Assembly (NCBI RefSeq): GCF_030010215.1
Contig: NZ_JASCRR010000006.1
Location: 62,001-126,000 of the forward strand
Source of the DNA: Tianweitania sp. UT-5YL-CI-8
GTDB taxonomy: Bacteria; Pseudomonadota; Alphaproteobacteria; Rhizobiales; Rhizobiaceae
Length of the DNA stretch: 64,000 nt
Direction: 5' to 3'
The stretch's first letter is position 1. Every line of letters begins with the position of its first letter. The notes below the pieces were generated by a model. That model searched no databases. It was not told the DNA's origin and worked only from the letters and a program-made list of their open reading frames with translations. Position numbers and translations under genes: made by a program. Positions 56,175 to 63,797 of the stretch are shown in pieces.

Positions 56175-56491
56175 GCCTTGCAACTCTAATCGAAACATCG
56201 GCGCAAATTGACGCCACGATGAAAGCCGCGCGAAAAGCCATCCGAAGCGCCGGGCCGTCGCTTGAAGCGCTCGAAGAACTGGCACACAGCGCAGGCGAAG
56301 TCGGCAAAATGCTCGACCGCCGCGCAACAATCATCGGATCAATATGTACCAAAGCAGGCCTGCCGGTGCCTGATACCAGCGCCAATGTTGCGAACGCTTT
56401 TCGGAATGCGGAACTCGCGCCGGCTGGCATGGGCAACAAATCGATTCCGCTGGCAGTCGCGGACTTCGAGACTTTCGGACGGCTGGCATGA
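56171..56491 (+). CDS. Hypothetical element protein
   Basis: This encodes 106 residues, mostly helical (ATLIETSAQIDATMKAARKAIRSAGPSLEALEELAHSAGEVGKML). Starting at ATG 56171 it overlaps the excisionase-like gene and the next gene, so it belongs to the same operon. No family is recognised. Confidence 0.65.
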   Translation: MSLATLIETSAQIDATMKAARKAIRSAGPSLEALEELAHSAGEVGKMLDRRATIIGSICTKAGLPVPDTSANVANAFRNAELAPAGMGNKSIPLAVADFETFGRLA

Positions 56492-56865
56492 TTGAATTTC
56501 GCCGTAATGACCCCGTTTTCATCGACCCGCAAAAAGTCAAAGCGGTCGCCGTGCGAAAGGGAGAAACGTCAATCCTTGCTGACCGATGGCACGCAGTTCA
56601 TGGCTCACCAACTGACGCAATCGGACTATTCCCTAGCCGCCCGCAAGTCCGTTTTAACGGCCCGTTCGCCGACGATTGCGGGTCTCATTTCTGGATCGTC
56701 GCGGCCAAGGTCGCAACCGTCGAGGCGATGTATGGTGAGCCGCCGACTGACGTATGGGGAAATGAGCTTCCGGCGAAGCTCGAATGTGTGGACGTCAAGT
56801 TCCAAGACGGCGCAGCCTTGGCTTTGCAAGGCGATCCCACTGAAATTGCAGGGAAATTGCGATGA
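56488..56865 (+). CDS. Hypothetical element protein
   Basis: This encodes 125 residues (MIEFRRNDPVFIDPQKVKAVAVRKGE...). It overlaps neighbours on both sides by 4 bases, as ATGA. The first 45 residues recall short phage proteins with a beta-rich start (FIDPQKVKAV). No function can be given. Confidence 0.65.
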   Translation: MIEFRRNDPVFIDPQKVKAVAVRKGETSILADRWHAVHGSPTDAIGLFPSRPQVRFNGPFADDCGSHFWIVAAKVATVEAMYGEPPTDVWGNELPAKLECVDVKFQDGAALALQGDPTEIAGKLR

Positions 56866-59372
56866 TTACATTGTTGCCGGGGATGACCCGGCCCAACGAA
56901 AAAACCGCCGCGCACGCCAATGCAACAGCGGTTCATATTTCGATAAATGCTACGACATTAGTCGCACACAACAGTGAAGAATGCAAATCGTTCTTGCAGC
57001 GATACCTCGCGCCGTCTGGTATTTCGCTAACGGCCATTACGCCGGACGCGTTCGATCCGAAATTCGCAACATCAACGCAATGGTTCGGAGCGGACGCGAT
57101 GGCGGCGGCAGAATGGGCACGGGCGGAAAACGCCAAGAGTCGCAACGTCTATTGGACAAGTAATATTGTTACACCCGGTCTGAACCGGAAACCCAAGAAA
57201 AGCGACATCGCGTCTGTGCGCATTGCGCACGTCGATATTGACCCTCCGAAACAGGGTGTATGGGACAAACAGGGGGCGCTTGCGGACCTGATAGCCCGTG
57301 GCAGTCCGTCGCTCATAATCGACAGCGGCGGTGGTCTACAGGCCGTGTGGTGGCTCAGTGAGTCGACCACGCACGATCAGATAGAGCAAATCAATATCGG
57401 CATCGCAGATCGTTTCGGCGGTGATCACTGCTTCAACGTGGACAGGCTCTTACGCCTGCCGGGCTCGATCAATTGGCCGGATCAAAGGAAGCAGGCGTTA
57501 GGTCGTGTCCCGGTCAAAGCATCTCTGGTTGTGCCGTTCACTGGTCACACGTTCAGGCCGACAGACCTCGCAACAGCGTTCCCGACGACACGTGATGTTG
57601 CGGCCTTGACCGAAGAACTGCCCGACGGGCCTTGCGAGGGGTACACCGGACCCTCCGACGACGAAGACTTAATTCGCATGATGCTCGCAGCTCGCGGTTC
57701 GATCAAAGCTGCACTCGGCACCAAGGCAAGTCTGACCGAATTGTGGAACGGCGATACTAGCAAATTCGACGGCGATCACTCGCGCGCTGATTCCGCGCTC
57801 ATGAGTCACTTGGCATTTTGGACCGGCAAAGATTCGGCGCGGATGGCTCGACTTTTCGAGCGGTCGAAGTTGATGCGGGATAAGTGGCGCGATAGGCCCG
57901 ACTATCGCCAGATCACCATCCGGAAGGCGGTACGGGACTGCCCATTAATTTACAACAGAGAACGCCCCGAACCTGTTGTGACCGACTCGCCCGTCATGCT
58001 GGTAACGGGGATGATGGAACACCCTGAGACAGTGGCAGATTGGGTGTCGCGATCTTTCGGGTTCGTGAGCAAACTCGGCAATCGCGGCATCGTCCCGTTG
58101 CCCGTCACCGGCATGACGAGCGGCATGAGTGAAGCAACTTTCAGGCGCGAGATTCAGCTACGTACCGGGCTGTCAAAGGGTGAAGCAACCGGTCAGATGG
58201 AGAGCTTTTTCGTTAATCCGAAAACTGTCTGGGGCAGCAGCCTTCAACTTCGCCCGGATCAACCCGAAGGCGTCTTCACCGAAGACGGTGCAAGACATTT
58301 GAACATGTGGCGAAAGCCGAGGCACCCACACGCGCCGCCCGGATTTGATGTAAGCCTGTTCGTCAGCGAGTTCCTCCCTCACCTCATTCCAGATAAAGCC
58401 CAGCGCGAATGGTTCATCCAGTGGCTGGCATGGAAGTGGCAACACCCGGAGTCCCGTGGCGTTGCGGTTTTGATGGTGGCCGCTGCCGAGTTCGGAACCG
58501 GGCGCGGCACGTTGATGAAATTTATCGACGCGCTCTACGGTGGAAACTTCGTTCGTACGCTGCGCTGGGAAACGCTAACCGGCGAAGGTTCGCAAGGACA
58601 GTTTAACGCATGGAACGCGGAGTCCATATTCGTCTTCGTGGAGGAAATCGGTAAGAAGGAAGGTGCGCGGCGGTTCGAAGAAAACAAGATGACCTTCGAG
58701 AAGCTGAAAACCGTTGTCGACACAACAACCGAGTGGGCAGACGTGAATGTCAAAGGCGTTTCACCCTTTCGCGCGCGTATCTTTTACTCGACACTCTGCG
58801 CCACTAACAACAAAGACGCCATCGCCCTTCCGAGCAACGACCGGCGATTCACGGTGCTGGAAAATGGCGAGGTGCTGCCGAAAACGCTTCGTGCGCGCCT
58901 AAACGCGGCACGGCTGGACCCGATCTTCATAGCCGCCCTAGCTGAGTGGCTTGACGGGATTGACACATCAGGCTTTGACCCCTTTGAGCCACTTCATACC
59001 TCGATAAAGGACGAAATGACATCGGCCTTCGAGTCGCCCCTGAGTGAACGTGTCGCTGCGATCATTGAGAACTTCAGCGCCGATCTCTTTACGCCTCAGC
59101 AGGTGGCAGCACGGGTGAGACTTGCGATGCCAAACAGCAATTTCACCGATAACGTCATCACAAGTGAAATTGCGCGACGGCATACGCGCATCCGTGGTCG
59201 TGGCCGGGACGGTGACAAGCGCATACATTATACAGAGTATGGCAAGGACTTTCGGCTCGCGGTTTATGCGAAGAACCGTGACGCGGCTAACAAATGGGCA
59301 TCGAAAGATAATAAATGGCTGAACGAAGAACTGATAAAGATCGGCCCACCAGCTGGTAAAGATATGATTTGA
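56862..59372 (+). CDS. Primase-helicase replication protein (AEP/RepB-like primase with DUF5906-type helicase)
   Basis: This encodes 836 residues. The N-terminal half looks like an archaeo-eukaryotic-type primase: IAHVDIDPPK (D125, D127), SLIIDSGGGLQAVWWL and FNVDRLLRLPGSINWP (190-204). A helical bundle follows (ADSALMSHLAFWTGKDSARMARLFERSKLMRDKW). The C-terminal SF3-type helicase has a P-loop, EFGTGRGTL (545-551), in which the usual lysine is arginine R548, and the acidic strand SIFVFVEEIGKK (about 587-598). It should start element replication. The start overlaps the previous gene. Confidence 0.85.
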   Translation: MITLLPGMTRPNEKTAAHANATAVHISINATTLVAHNSEECKSFLQRYLAPSGISLTAITPDAFDPKFATSTQWFGADAMAAAEWARAENAKSRNVYWTSNIVTPGLNRKPKKSDIASVRIAHVDIDPPKQGVWDKQGALADLIARGSPSLIIDSGGGLQAVWWLSESTTHDQIEQINIGIADRFGGDHCFNVDRLLRLPGSINWPDQRKQALGRVPVKASLVVPFTGHTFRPTDLATAFPTTRDVAALTEELPDGPCEGYTGPSDDEDLIRMMLAARGSIKAALGTKASLTELWNGDTSKFDGDHSRADSALMSHLAFWTGKDSARMARLFERSKLMRDKWRDRPDYRQITIRKAVRDCPLIYNRERPEPVVTDSPVMLVTGMMEHPETVADWVSRSFGFVSKLGNRGIVPLPVTGMTSGMSEATFRREIQLRTGLSKGEATGQMESFFVNPKTVWGSSLQLRPDQPEGVFTEDGARHLNMWRKPRHPHAPPGFDVSLFVSEFLPHLIPDKAQREWFIQWLAWKWQHPESRGVAVLMVAAAEFGTGRGTLMKFIDALYGGNFVRTLRWETLTGEGSQGQFNAWNAESIFVFVEEIGKKEGARRFEENKMTFEKLKTVVDTTTEWADVNVKGVSPFRARIFYSTLCATNNKDAIALPSNDRRFTVLENGEVLPKTLRARLNAARLDPIFIAALAEWLDGIDTSGFDPFEPLHTSIKDEMTSAFESPLSERVAAIIENFSADLFTPQQVAARVRLAMPNSNFTDNVITSEIARRHTRIRGRGRDGDKRIHYTEYGKDFRLAVYAKNRDAANKWASKDNKWLNEELIKIGPPAGKDMI

Positions 59373-59408
59373 CGATCACGGAAGGCGCGAAAGCGCCCCT
59401 TCTGTTGA

Positions 59409-59723
59409 GTCCGGACCACCTCAAAAACGCGCAACCCCTTGTGGCATAAGCCATTGCACACAAGACGGACCACGGACCACTTGTTTTGCATTGCTGAAAT
59501 TTGTGCGGTGGCGGGGAGTGGTGCTGTCATGATGATCATCCCGTACTGTTTTCTTAAATTTCTGATTAATCTCTAGATTAGTGGTCCGTTGGTCCGAATT
59601 TGTAAGCAAACCCTTTCACAGCAAGGTTCTGCGTACCGGACCACCTTGTGGAGATTGGTCCGTGGGTGGTCCGGATTCTTCCTGAACGCCCTGCTTAGTA
59701 AGGATTTGATGCGGTCCGGTCCT
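59409..59723. repeat. Iteron-like GGTCCG repeat cluster, candidate replication origin
   Basis: The 580-base gap 59373-59953 has no supported gene. It holds at least nine GGTCCG/CGGACC copies in both directions in about 300 bases, most of them as the octamer GTGGTCCG or CGGACCAC: 59412, 59466, 59473, 59581, 59591, 59637, 59657, 59666 and 59713. It lies directly behind the primase-helicase gene, as the origin of P4-like elements often does. An AT-rich stretch (about 59535-59580) is included. A small hairpin (about 59389-59408) ends the primase operon. Confidence 0.65.
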
Positions 59724-59962
59724 GCGCTTATCATTCTAAGAATAATGGTGCGGGTCGTCGTCGTACGCGTACGAAATGTTTCAGCTTTTTTCCTGCCCCG
59801 TGGTCATCCCTACCCCACAAAATGCCTCGCAAATCCTAACTGAGGCTTTTTCTGAACCGGCCTTAACGACTCCTAACTAATTGATATATCTAGGCAATCA
59901 GGCAATTCATCGCTATCTATGGGGTAACGTATCGAATATCCGTCGAGAAAGCGGTGAAAAAC

Positions 59963-60391
59963 ATGGCCGTTATAACGCAACTTCTTCCCGGCATGTCGGC
60001 TGACGCGCTGTCGAAGCCGCTACGGTGCAGCAACGTTGCTGGCAGTTCAAAATTGCGCCTCATGGGGCTGGACGATCTTGACCAACGAACGAAAGCCTAT
60101 CGGCGCGCCCAAGAGATTCGATCCGCGATTATAAGTGACTTAACGGGCGGGGGAACGTCTGACGATCTTTCGGCGATCAAGCTCGCGTTGGTCGACTCTG
60201 TGGTCGTGATGTCCGTAGTCTGTGAAGATATCCAAAGCCGCTACCTCGCGGGCGATCCCAAAGCCGACCTCAAACAGCTAACCGTTCTCACGAACGCACG
60301 TCGACGCGATGCGCAGCTATGCGGCCTTGACCGTGTGGCGCGGGACGTCACCGGCAACCTTGAGCTCTATCTAGCGAAGGGCGCGCGCTGA
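59963..60391 (+). CDS. Probable terminase small subunit-position protein
   Basis: This encodes about 142 residues from ATG 59963 (GTG 59954 is possible). LTNARRRDAQLCGLDRVARDVTGNLELYLAKGAR at the end is a pattern I associate with small genes just before phage large terminases. The TerL gene starts in the last base of its stop codon. No clear helix-turn-helix is seen, so the role is taken from position. Confidence 0.55.
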   Translation: MAVITQLLPGMSADALSKPLRCSNVAGSSKLRLMGLDDLDQRTKAYRRAQEIRSAIISDLTGGGTSDDLSAIKLALVDSVVVMSVVCEDIQSRYLAGDPKADLKQLTVLTNARRRDAQLCGLDRVARDVTGNLELYLAKGAR

Positions 60392-61839
60392 TGCCGTTGA
60401 CCAAGCTCGTCACAATGCGCGAGGCCCTGTCGCGCCCCGACCTGCTAGGCAACGCGTTGCCCGGTGAGTCATGGTTCCCTCACCGTACCGCGCTGATCGC
60501 GCTGATGGGCGAACCGCTGCAAACCATTGACGAAGTCACTACGTTCGCACAGATCACCGGCAACCGTGCCCCGCCAACGTCACAGGTACGCGAAGCCACG
60601 ATGATCGCGGGTCGACGGTCAGGCAAAACGCGGTGCGCCTCAGTTCTCGTAGCCTATGTGTCATGCCTTACAAAACACACTGCTTTCCTAGCACCCGGTG
60701 AGCGTGCCGTTGTGGCTATCCTTGCCGGATCGACGGTTCAGGCGAATGTAAGCTTCCAAGGTGCGCTCGGCGTCTTAGAAGAAAGCCCGGCATTGTCAAA
60801 ACAGATCGAAAAGGCCACGACTGAAAGTATCCGTTTGAAGAACCGATGCGACGTTGAGGTTCGCCCGGCCAATTTTCGAACAATACGCGGCATCACCAGT
60901 CCTTTGATTTGCTGTGATGAAACGTCAACATCGTACAATGAGGATAACAACGCCAACAGCGACACGGAAATATTCAACGCGGCACGTCCGACCCTCGGAA
61001 CGACCGGTGGCATGCTATTCAGTTATTCAAGCCCATGGGCCAAGCGTGGGACGTTGTTTCAAAGCCATCAAGGCCATTTCGCCAAGGATTCGCCGAACCA
61101 TCTTGTTTTCAAAGGCCCGACCGAACTTTGGAATCCTTTGCTTGATCCGTCGATCATTGCTGAGGCGTTTGCGACCGATCCGCAGCGCGCCGCATCGGAA
61201 TACGGTGCGGACTTTGCCGATGGCGTTGCAGCGATCCTCACTACTGAGGCGGTTAACCGTGCTGTTGACTTTGGCGTGGTGGAACGTGTGCCAGTTGACG
61301 AGTTCTTCGGAAAGTATCGCGGCTTCGTGGATATGGCAGGCGGATCGGGGCAAGATTCCGCCACCTTGGCAATTGCTCACTTGGAAGGCGACGTCTCGAT
61401 TGTCGACATAGCTTTCGAGATCAAACCGCCGTTCTCACCATCCGACGCGGTTGCCAAGTTTGCGGAAATCCTCAAGCGTTACAAGTTGGCGGACGTAACA
61501 GGCGATAGATGGAGCGGCGGCTTCGCGCCGGAAGCATTCCGCAAGAACGGTATCGAATATCGACACTCGGCGCGCACATCATCGGAAATATTCGGCGACG
61601 TCATTCCTCTATTCAACAGCGACCGTATTGCCATTCCCGAAAGTCAAGTGGCGATAAGTCAGTTCACACACCTTCAACGTTATACGACGCGCGGCGGCAA
61701 AGGCACAATCTCGCATCCTCCCGGTGGGCATGATGATTTGGCTGTGGCAATTTCCGGTGCTGCAACGCTTGTCGCCATCAATAAACAGCAATTCTATATG
61801 TTGGCTGCACCAGAATTTATTGGTGCTTATTCGTATTAA
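60391..61839 (+). CDS. Phage terminase large subunit
   Basis: This encodes 482 residues. The ATPase part has Walker A AGRRSGKT (73-80) and Walker B PLICCDETS (D176, E177). The nuclease part has D314 (FVDMAGGSGQDSATLA), D372 (VTGDRWSGG) and D448/D449 (GGHDDLAVAISG), the three-acid set of RNase H-like terminases. The enzyme motor-packs DNA and cuts it. The next genes are not a portal or protease, which is unusual for a phage. Confidence 0.92.
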   Translation: MPLTKLVTMREALSRPDLLGNALPGESWFPHRTALIALMGEPLQTIDEVTTFAQITGNRAPPTSQVREATMIAGRRSGKTRCASVLVAYVSCLTKHTAFLAPGERAVVAILAGSTVQANVSFQGALGVLEESPALSKQIEKATTESIRLKNRCDVEVRPANFRTIRGITSPLICCDETSTSYNEDNNANSDTEIFNAARPTLGTTGGMLFSYSSPWAKRGTLFQSHQGHFAKDSPNHLVFKGPTELWNPLLDPSIIAEAFATDPQRAASEYGADFADGVAAILTTEAVNRAVDFGVVERVPVDEFFGKYRGFVDMAGGSGQDSATLAIAHLEGDVSIVDIAFEIKPPFSPSDAVAKFAEILKRYKLADVTGDRWSGGFAPEAFRKNGIEYRHSARTSSEIFGDVIPLFNSDRIAIPESQVAISQFTHLQRYTTRGGKGTISHPPGGHDDLAVAISGAATLVAINKQQFYMLAAPEFIGAYSY

Positions 61840-61858
61840 CACTCAAAACGGCTTGCAC

Positions 61859-61870
61859 TAGGCAATCACC
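61859..61870 (+). repeat. TAGGCAATCA motif, one of three copies in the element
   Basis: TAGGCAATCACC is found here, 40 bases before the next gene. It is also found at 55872-55883 before the excisionase gene. The first 10 bases recur at 59891-59900 before the small terminase gene. All three are on the plus strand in leader positions. Confidence 0.6.
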
Positions 61871-61909
61871 GATACTGAACGTATATTAAATATTGAAAGG
61901 TGATTGATA

Positions 61910-62329
61910 ATGGATTTTATAAAGCAACTTGAACAAATCGACGCGCAGCGCGCGGAAGTGCTTGCCGCTATTGAGGCTGAAAACGCGAAAGCAGCGGCGG
62001 CTGCTGAGAAAGAACGCGCGAAGCAGGCGAGAGCCGACGCCAAGGCCGCGATGGCAATGTGCGACGAAGTTCATGGGATCGCGGATCAAGTGGACTCGCT
62101 TCTGAACGAGGTCAAGGAATTGCTAGATCGCCGCGCCTTCCTTGCCAGTCAAGCGAAAGCCCTCGCGGGTGCGCAGTGGCACGCAGGCAACATCCCGTGG
62201 CACACACGCACAATCGTCGGGGCTGTCAGCGCTGCCGGACTCGCGACGCATCTTGGCATTGCCCCACGCAACAGCATGCCCCTTGCAGAGAATGACCGTA
62301 GGCACGTCACCATTGGGGGCGTCGAATGA
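61910..62329 (+). CDS. Coiled-coil element protein
   Basis: This encodes 139 residues. The first 50 residues form an Ala/Glu/Lys-rich helix (IDAQRAEVLAAIEAENAKAAAAAEKERAKQARADAKAAMA), as in phage scaffold or accessory proteins. The rest has no match that I know. GAAAGG lies before ATG 61910. Its stop overlaps the next start (ATGA). Confidence 0.65.
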   Translation: MDFIKQLEQIDAQRAEVLAAIEAENAKAAAAAEKERAKQARADAKAAMAMCDEVHGIADQVDSLLNEVKELLDRRAFLASQAKALAGAQWHAGNIPWHTRTIVGAVSAAGLATHLGIAPRNSMPLAENDRRHVTIGGVE

Positions 62330-62556
62330 AGCTTCTAACCATCAGCGCCGCCATTGACGCGAAACTGCTCGAACTCGCCGAGCTTCTTCAGCAGCGCGAA
62401 GCATGCGTTGAGGAAATGCACCGTGACGCGGCGGAAGGTGGCGTGACCGCTGACTTGTCCGCGCTGTCCGAGCAAAGTGGTTTTGACGGCGCGCTGCGTG
62501 CGCACGGTTTGAAACTCAGCGATCACGACCGCAGGGTTTTGGGGGTGCGAGAATGA
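62326..62556 (+). CDS. Small helical element protein
   Basis: This encodes 76 residues (MKLLTISAAIDAKLLELAELLQQREACVEEMHRDAAEGG...). It overlaps both neighbours by 4 bases, so it is translated with them. No known family. Confidence 0.6.
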   Translation: MKLLTISAAIDAKLLELAELLQQREACVEEMHRDAAEGGVTADLSALSEQSGFDGALRAHGLKLSDHDRRVLGVRE

Positions 62557-62939
62557 AAAAGCCGCGTTATGTTATTACAAAGCTTCATCTTGACGAAATC
62601 AGCGCCGTCGACATGCCTGCACAGGCGCACGCGGTCGTTTCGATAATCAAGCGCGCCGCAGATCACGTCGCGCAGATAGACCCCGCAACACAGCTTGCCG
62701 CCGTGCAAGCGTGGGCTGGTGTGAACATCACGAAACAACAGAAGGGCAACACCATGAGCAATGAGCCGCAGACGACTGAAACTTTCATAAAGTCTTTCCG
62801 CGAAAAGTACCGCATCGCCGACGATGCGGAGGCGACTCGGCTTGCAATGGCAGAGCCGGATTTCCAGCGTCTGTATGACGCCGAAGAAGCCGAGAAACTT
62901 GCCGAACAGCATCGGCGCTTGGGTGTGAGCATGTCCTGA
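62553..62939 (+). CDS. Phage head-morphogenesis-like small protein
   Basis: This encodes 128 residues. YVITKLHLDEISAVDMPAQAHAVVSIIKRA (6-35) resembles the N-terminal part of phage prohead-protease or scaffold-type proteins (the 'EISAVDxPAQ' form). The rest is acidic and helical. An internal ATG at 62754, behind AAGGGCAACACC, could give a second, shorter product (MSNEPQTTETFIKSF...). The protein looks like a shortened form of a larger morphogenesis gene. Confidence 0.6.
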   Translation: MKKPRYVITKLHLDEISAVDMPAQAHAVVSIIKRAADHVAQIDPATQLAAVQAWAGVNITKQQKGNTMSNEPQTTETFIKSFREKYRIADDAEATRLAMAEPDFQRLYDAEEAEKLAEQHRRLGVSMS

Positions 62940-63002
62940 CGATAGCATCCCCGTACGGTTTCACCCTTTCACGTACGGGAGACCGGTCCAGACGGGCCGG
63001 TA

Positions 63003-63040
63003 CGGCGGGGCGTCTCTGCGCTCACATCGACGCCCCGCCG
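63003..63040. terminator. Two-way terminator between convergent element operons
   Basis: A 12-base perfect stem CGGCGGGGCGTC/GACGCCCCGCCG with a 14-base loop. Ahead of it CCCGTACG/CGTACGGG (about 62950-62979) forms another dyad. Confidence 0.7.
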
Positions 63041-63065
63041 CATTTCAAGGGCTTGAAATGTTTGC

Positions 63066-63410
63066 TTAATCAGCAATAAACCAAGTGTAGCCGTGGCCCG
63101 ATTTGTGGCCATAGTATCGCTCACGAAATGCCGCAAGCGCACCTTCATACTGCGAAAGAATTAGAATTGCATCCCCATACTCGGGAAGTGTATCATCATC
63201 GAGAAAATCCAAATAACGTGCCTCAGGCTCTCCATCAATCAGTTCTTTTACATCAGTCAGAATTCGATTTATGAATTTTACCTTGCTTTCGCTGAGCGTA
63301 TCAGTCGGCTTTTTCAAGCCTAAGACCTTCAATTCTTTCACCAGTTGAAAAAATGGATGCGAGAGACCATCGTATTCTTCGGCTTTTTTCCTTGTCGTGT
63401 GGTTTTGCAT
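63066..63410 (-). CDS. Small acidic protein A of the right-end operon
   Basis: This encodes 114 residues and I know no family. It shares a pattern with its upstream neighbour: K-x-K-x-x-N-x-x-L-T, then DFLDDD, P, DA, Y, R and SG, here as SKVKFINRILTDVKEL...YLDFLDDDTLPEYGDAILILSQYEGALAAFRERYYGHKSGHGYTWF. It lies 6 bases behind that gene on the minus strand in AT-rich DNA. It is probably soluble. Confidence 0.7.
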   Translation of the reverse strand: MQNHTTRKKAEEYDGLSHPFFQLVKELKVLGLKKPTDTLSESKVKFINRILTDVKELIDGEPEARYLDFLDDDTLPEYGDAILILSQYEGALAAFRERYYGHKSGHGYTWFIAD

Positions 63411-63416
63411 CAGGTT

Positions 63417-63788
63417 TCACTTAATCTTTCTTGGTGGCGATGTTCTAATAAAAACATCGTTACTCAATTTATATACCCAAACTCCGCTTCTCATAACTAT
63501 ATTATCAGCACGATACCTCTCTAACTCTTCCAGATAAAGAGTAAGAACGACCGCCGCATCACTGTTACTAGGAACATCGTCCTCATCGAAAAAATCAAAA
63601 CCATCAATCGGCTTATATTTCTTCTGGAGAATCGCGTTCGCCGTAGTCAGCGCCGAATTCAACATCTTTAATTTGAATATATTAAGTGCATCAACAGACG
63701 ATTTTTTGGATAGAGTTGAAATCTCTCTGTGAAGACCCTCAAGCTTCCCCGTAATCTTCTCTAAATATTCTACCTCTTCACGCTTCAT
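63417..63788 (-). CDS. Small acidic protein B of the right-end operon (paralog of A)
   Basis: This encodes 123 residues: a long N-terminal helix (VEYLEKITGKLEGLHREISTLSKKS), then FKLKMLNSALTTANAILQ, GFDFFDEDDVPSNSDAAVVLTLYLEELERYRADN and RSGVWVYKL, lining up with protein A with one single-residue gap in the core. A good AGGA site precedes the ATG. It lies 9 bases after the partial gene upstream, so the three form one operon. Unknown function. Confidence 0.7.
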   Translation of the reverse strand: MKREEVEYLEKITGKLEGLHREISTLSKKSSVDALNIFKLKMLNSALTTANAILQKKYKPIDGFDFFDEDDVPSNSDAAVVLTLYLEELERYRADNIVMRSGVWVYKLSNDVFIRTSPPRKIK

Positions 63789-63797
63789 ATACGTTTC

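Noticed and set aside
59554-59843. Short open frames in the repeat cluster
   Set aside because: No ribosome-binding site and no coding pattern; the repeats explain the region better.
63003-63040. CRISPR or other array
   Set aside because: A single inverted repeat, not an array; read as a terminator.
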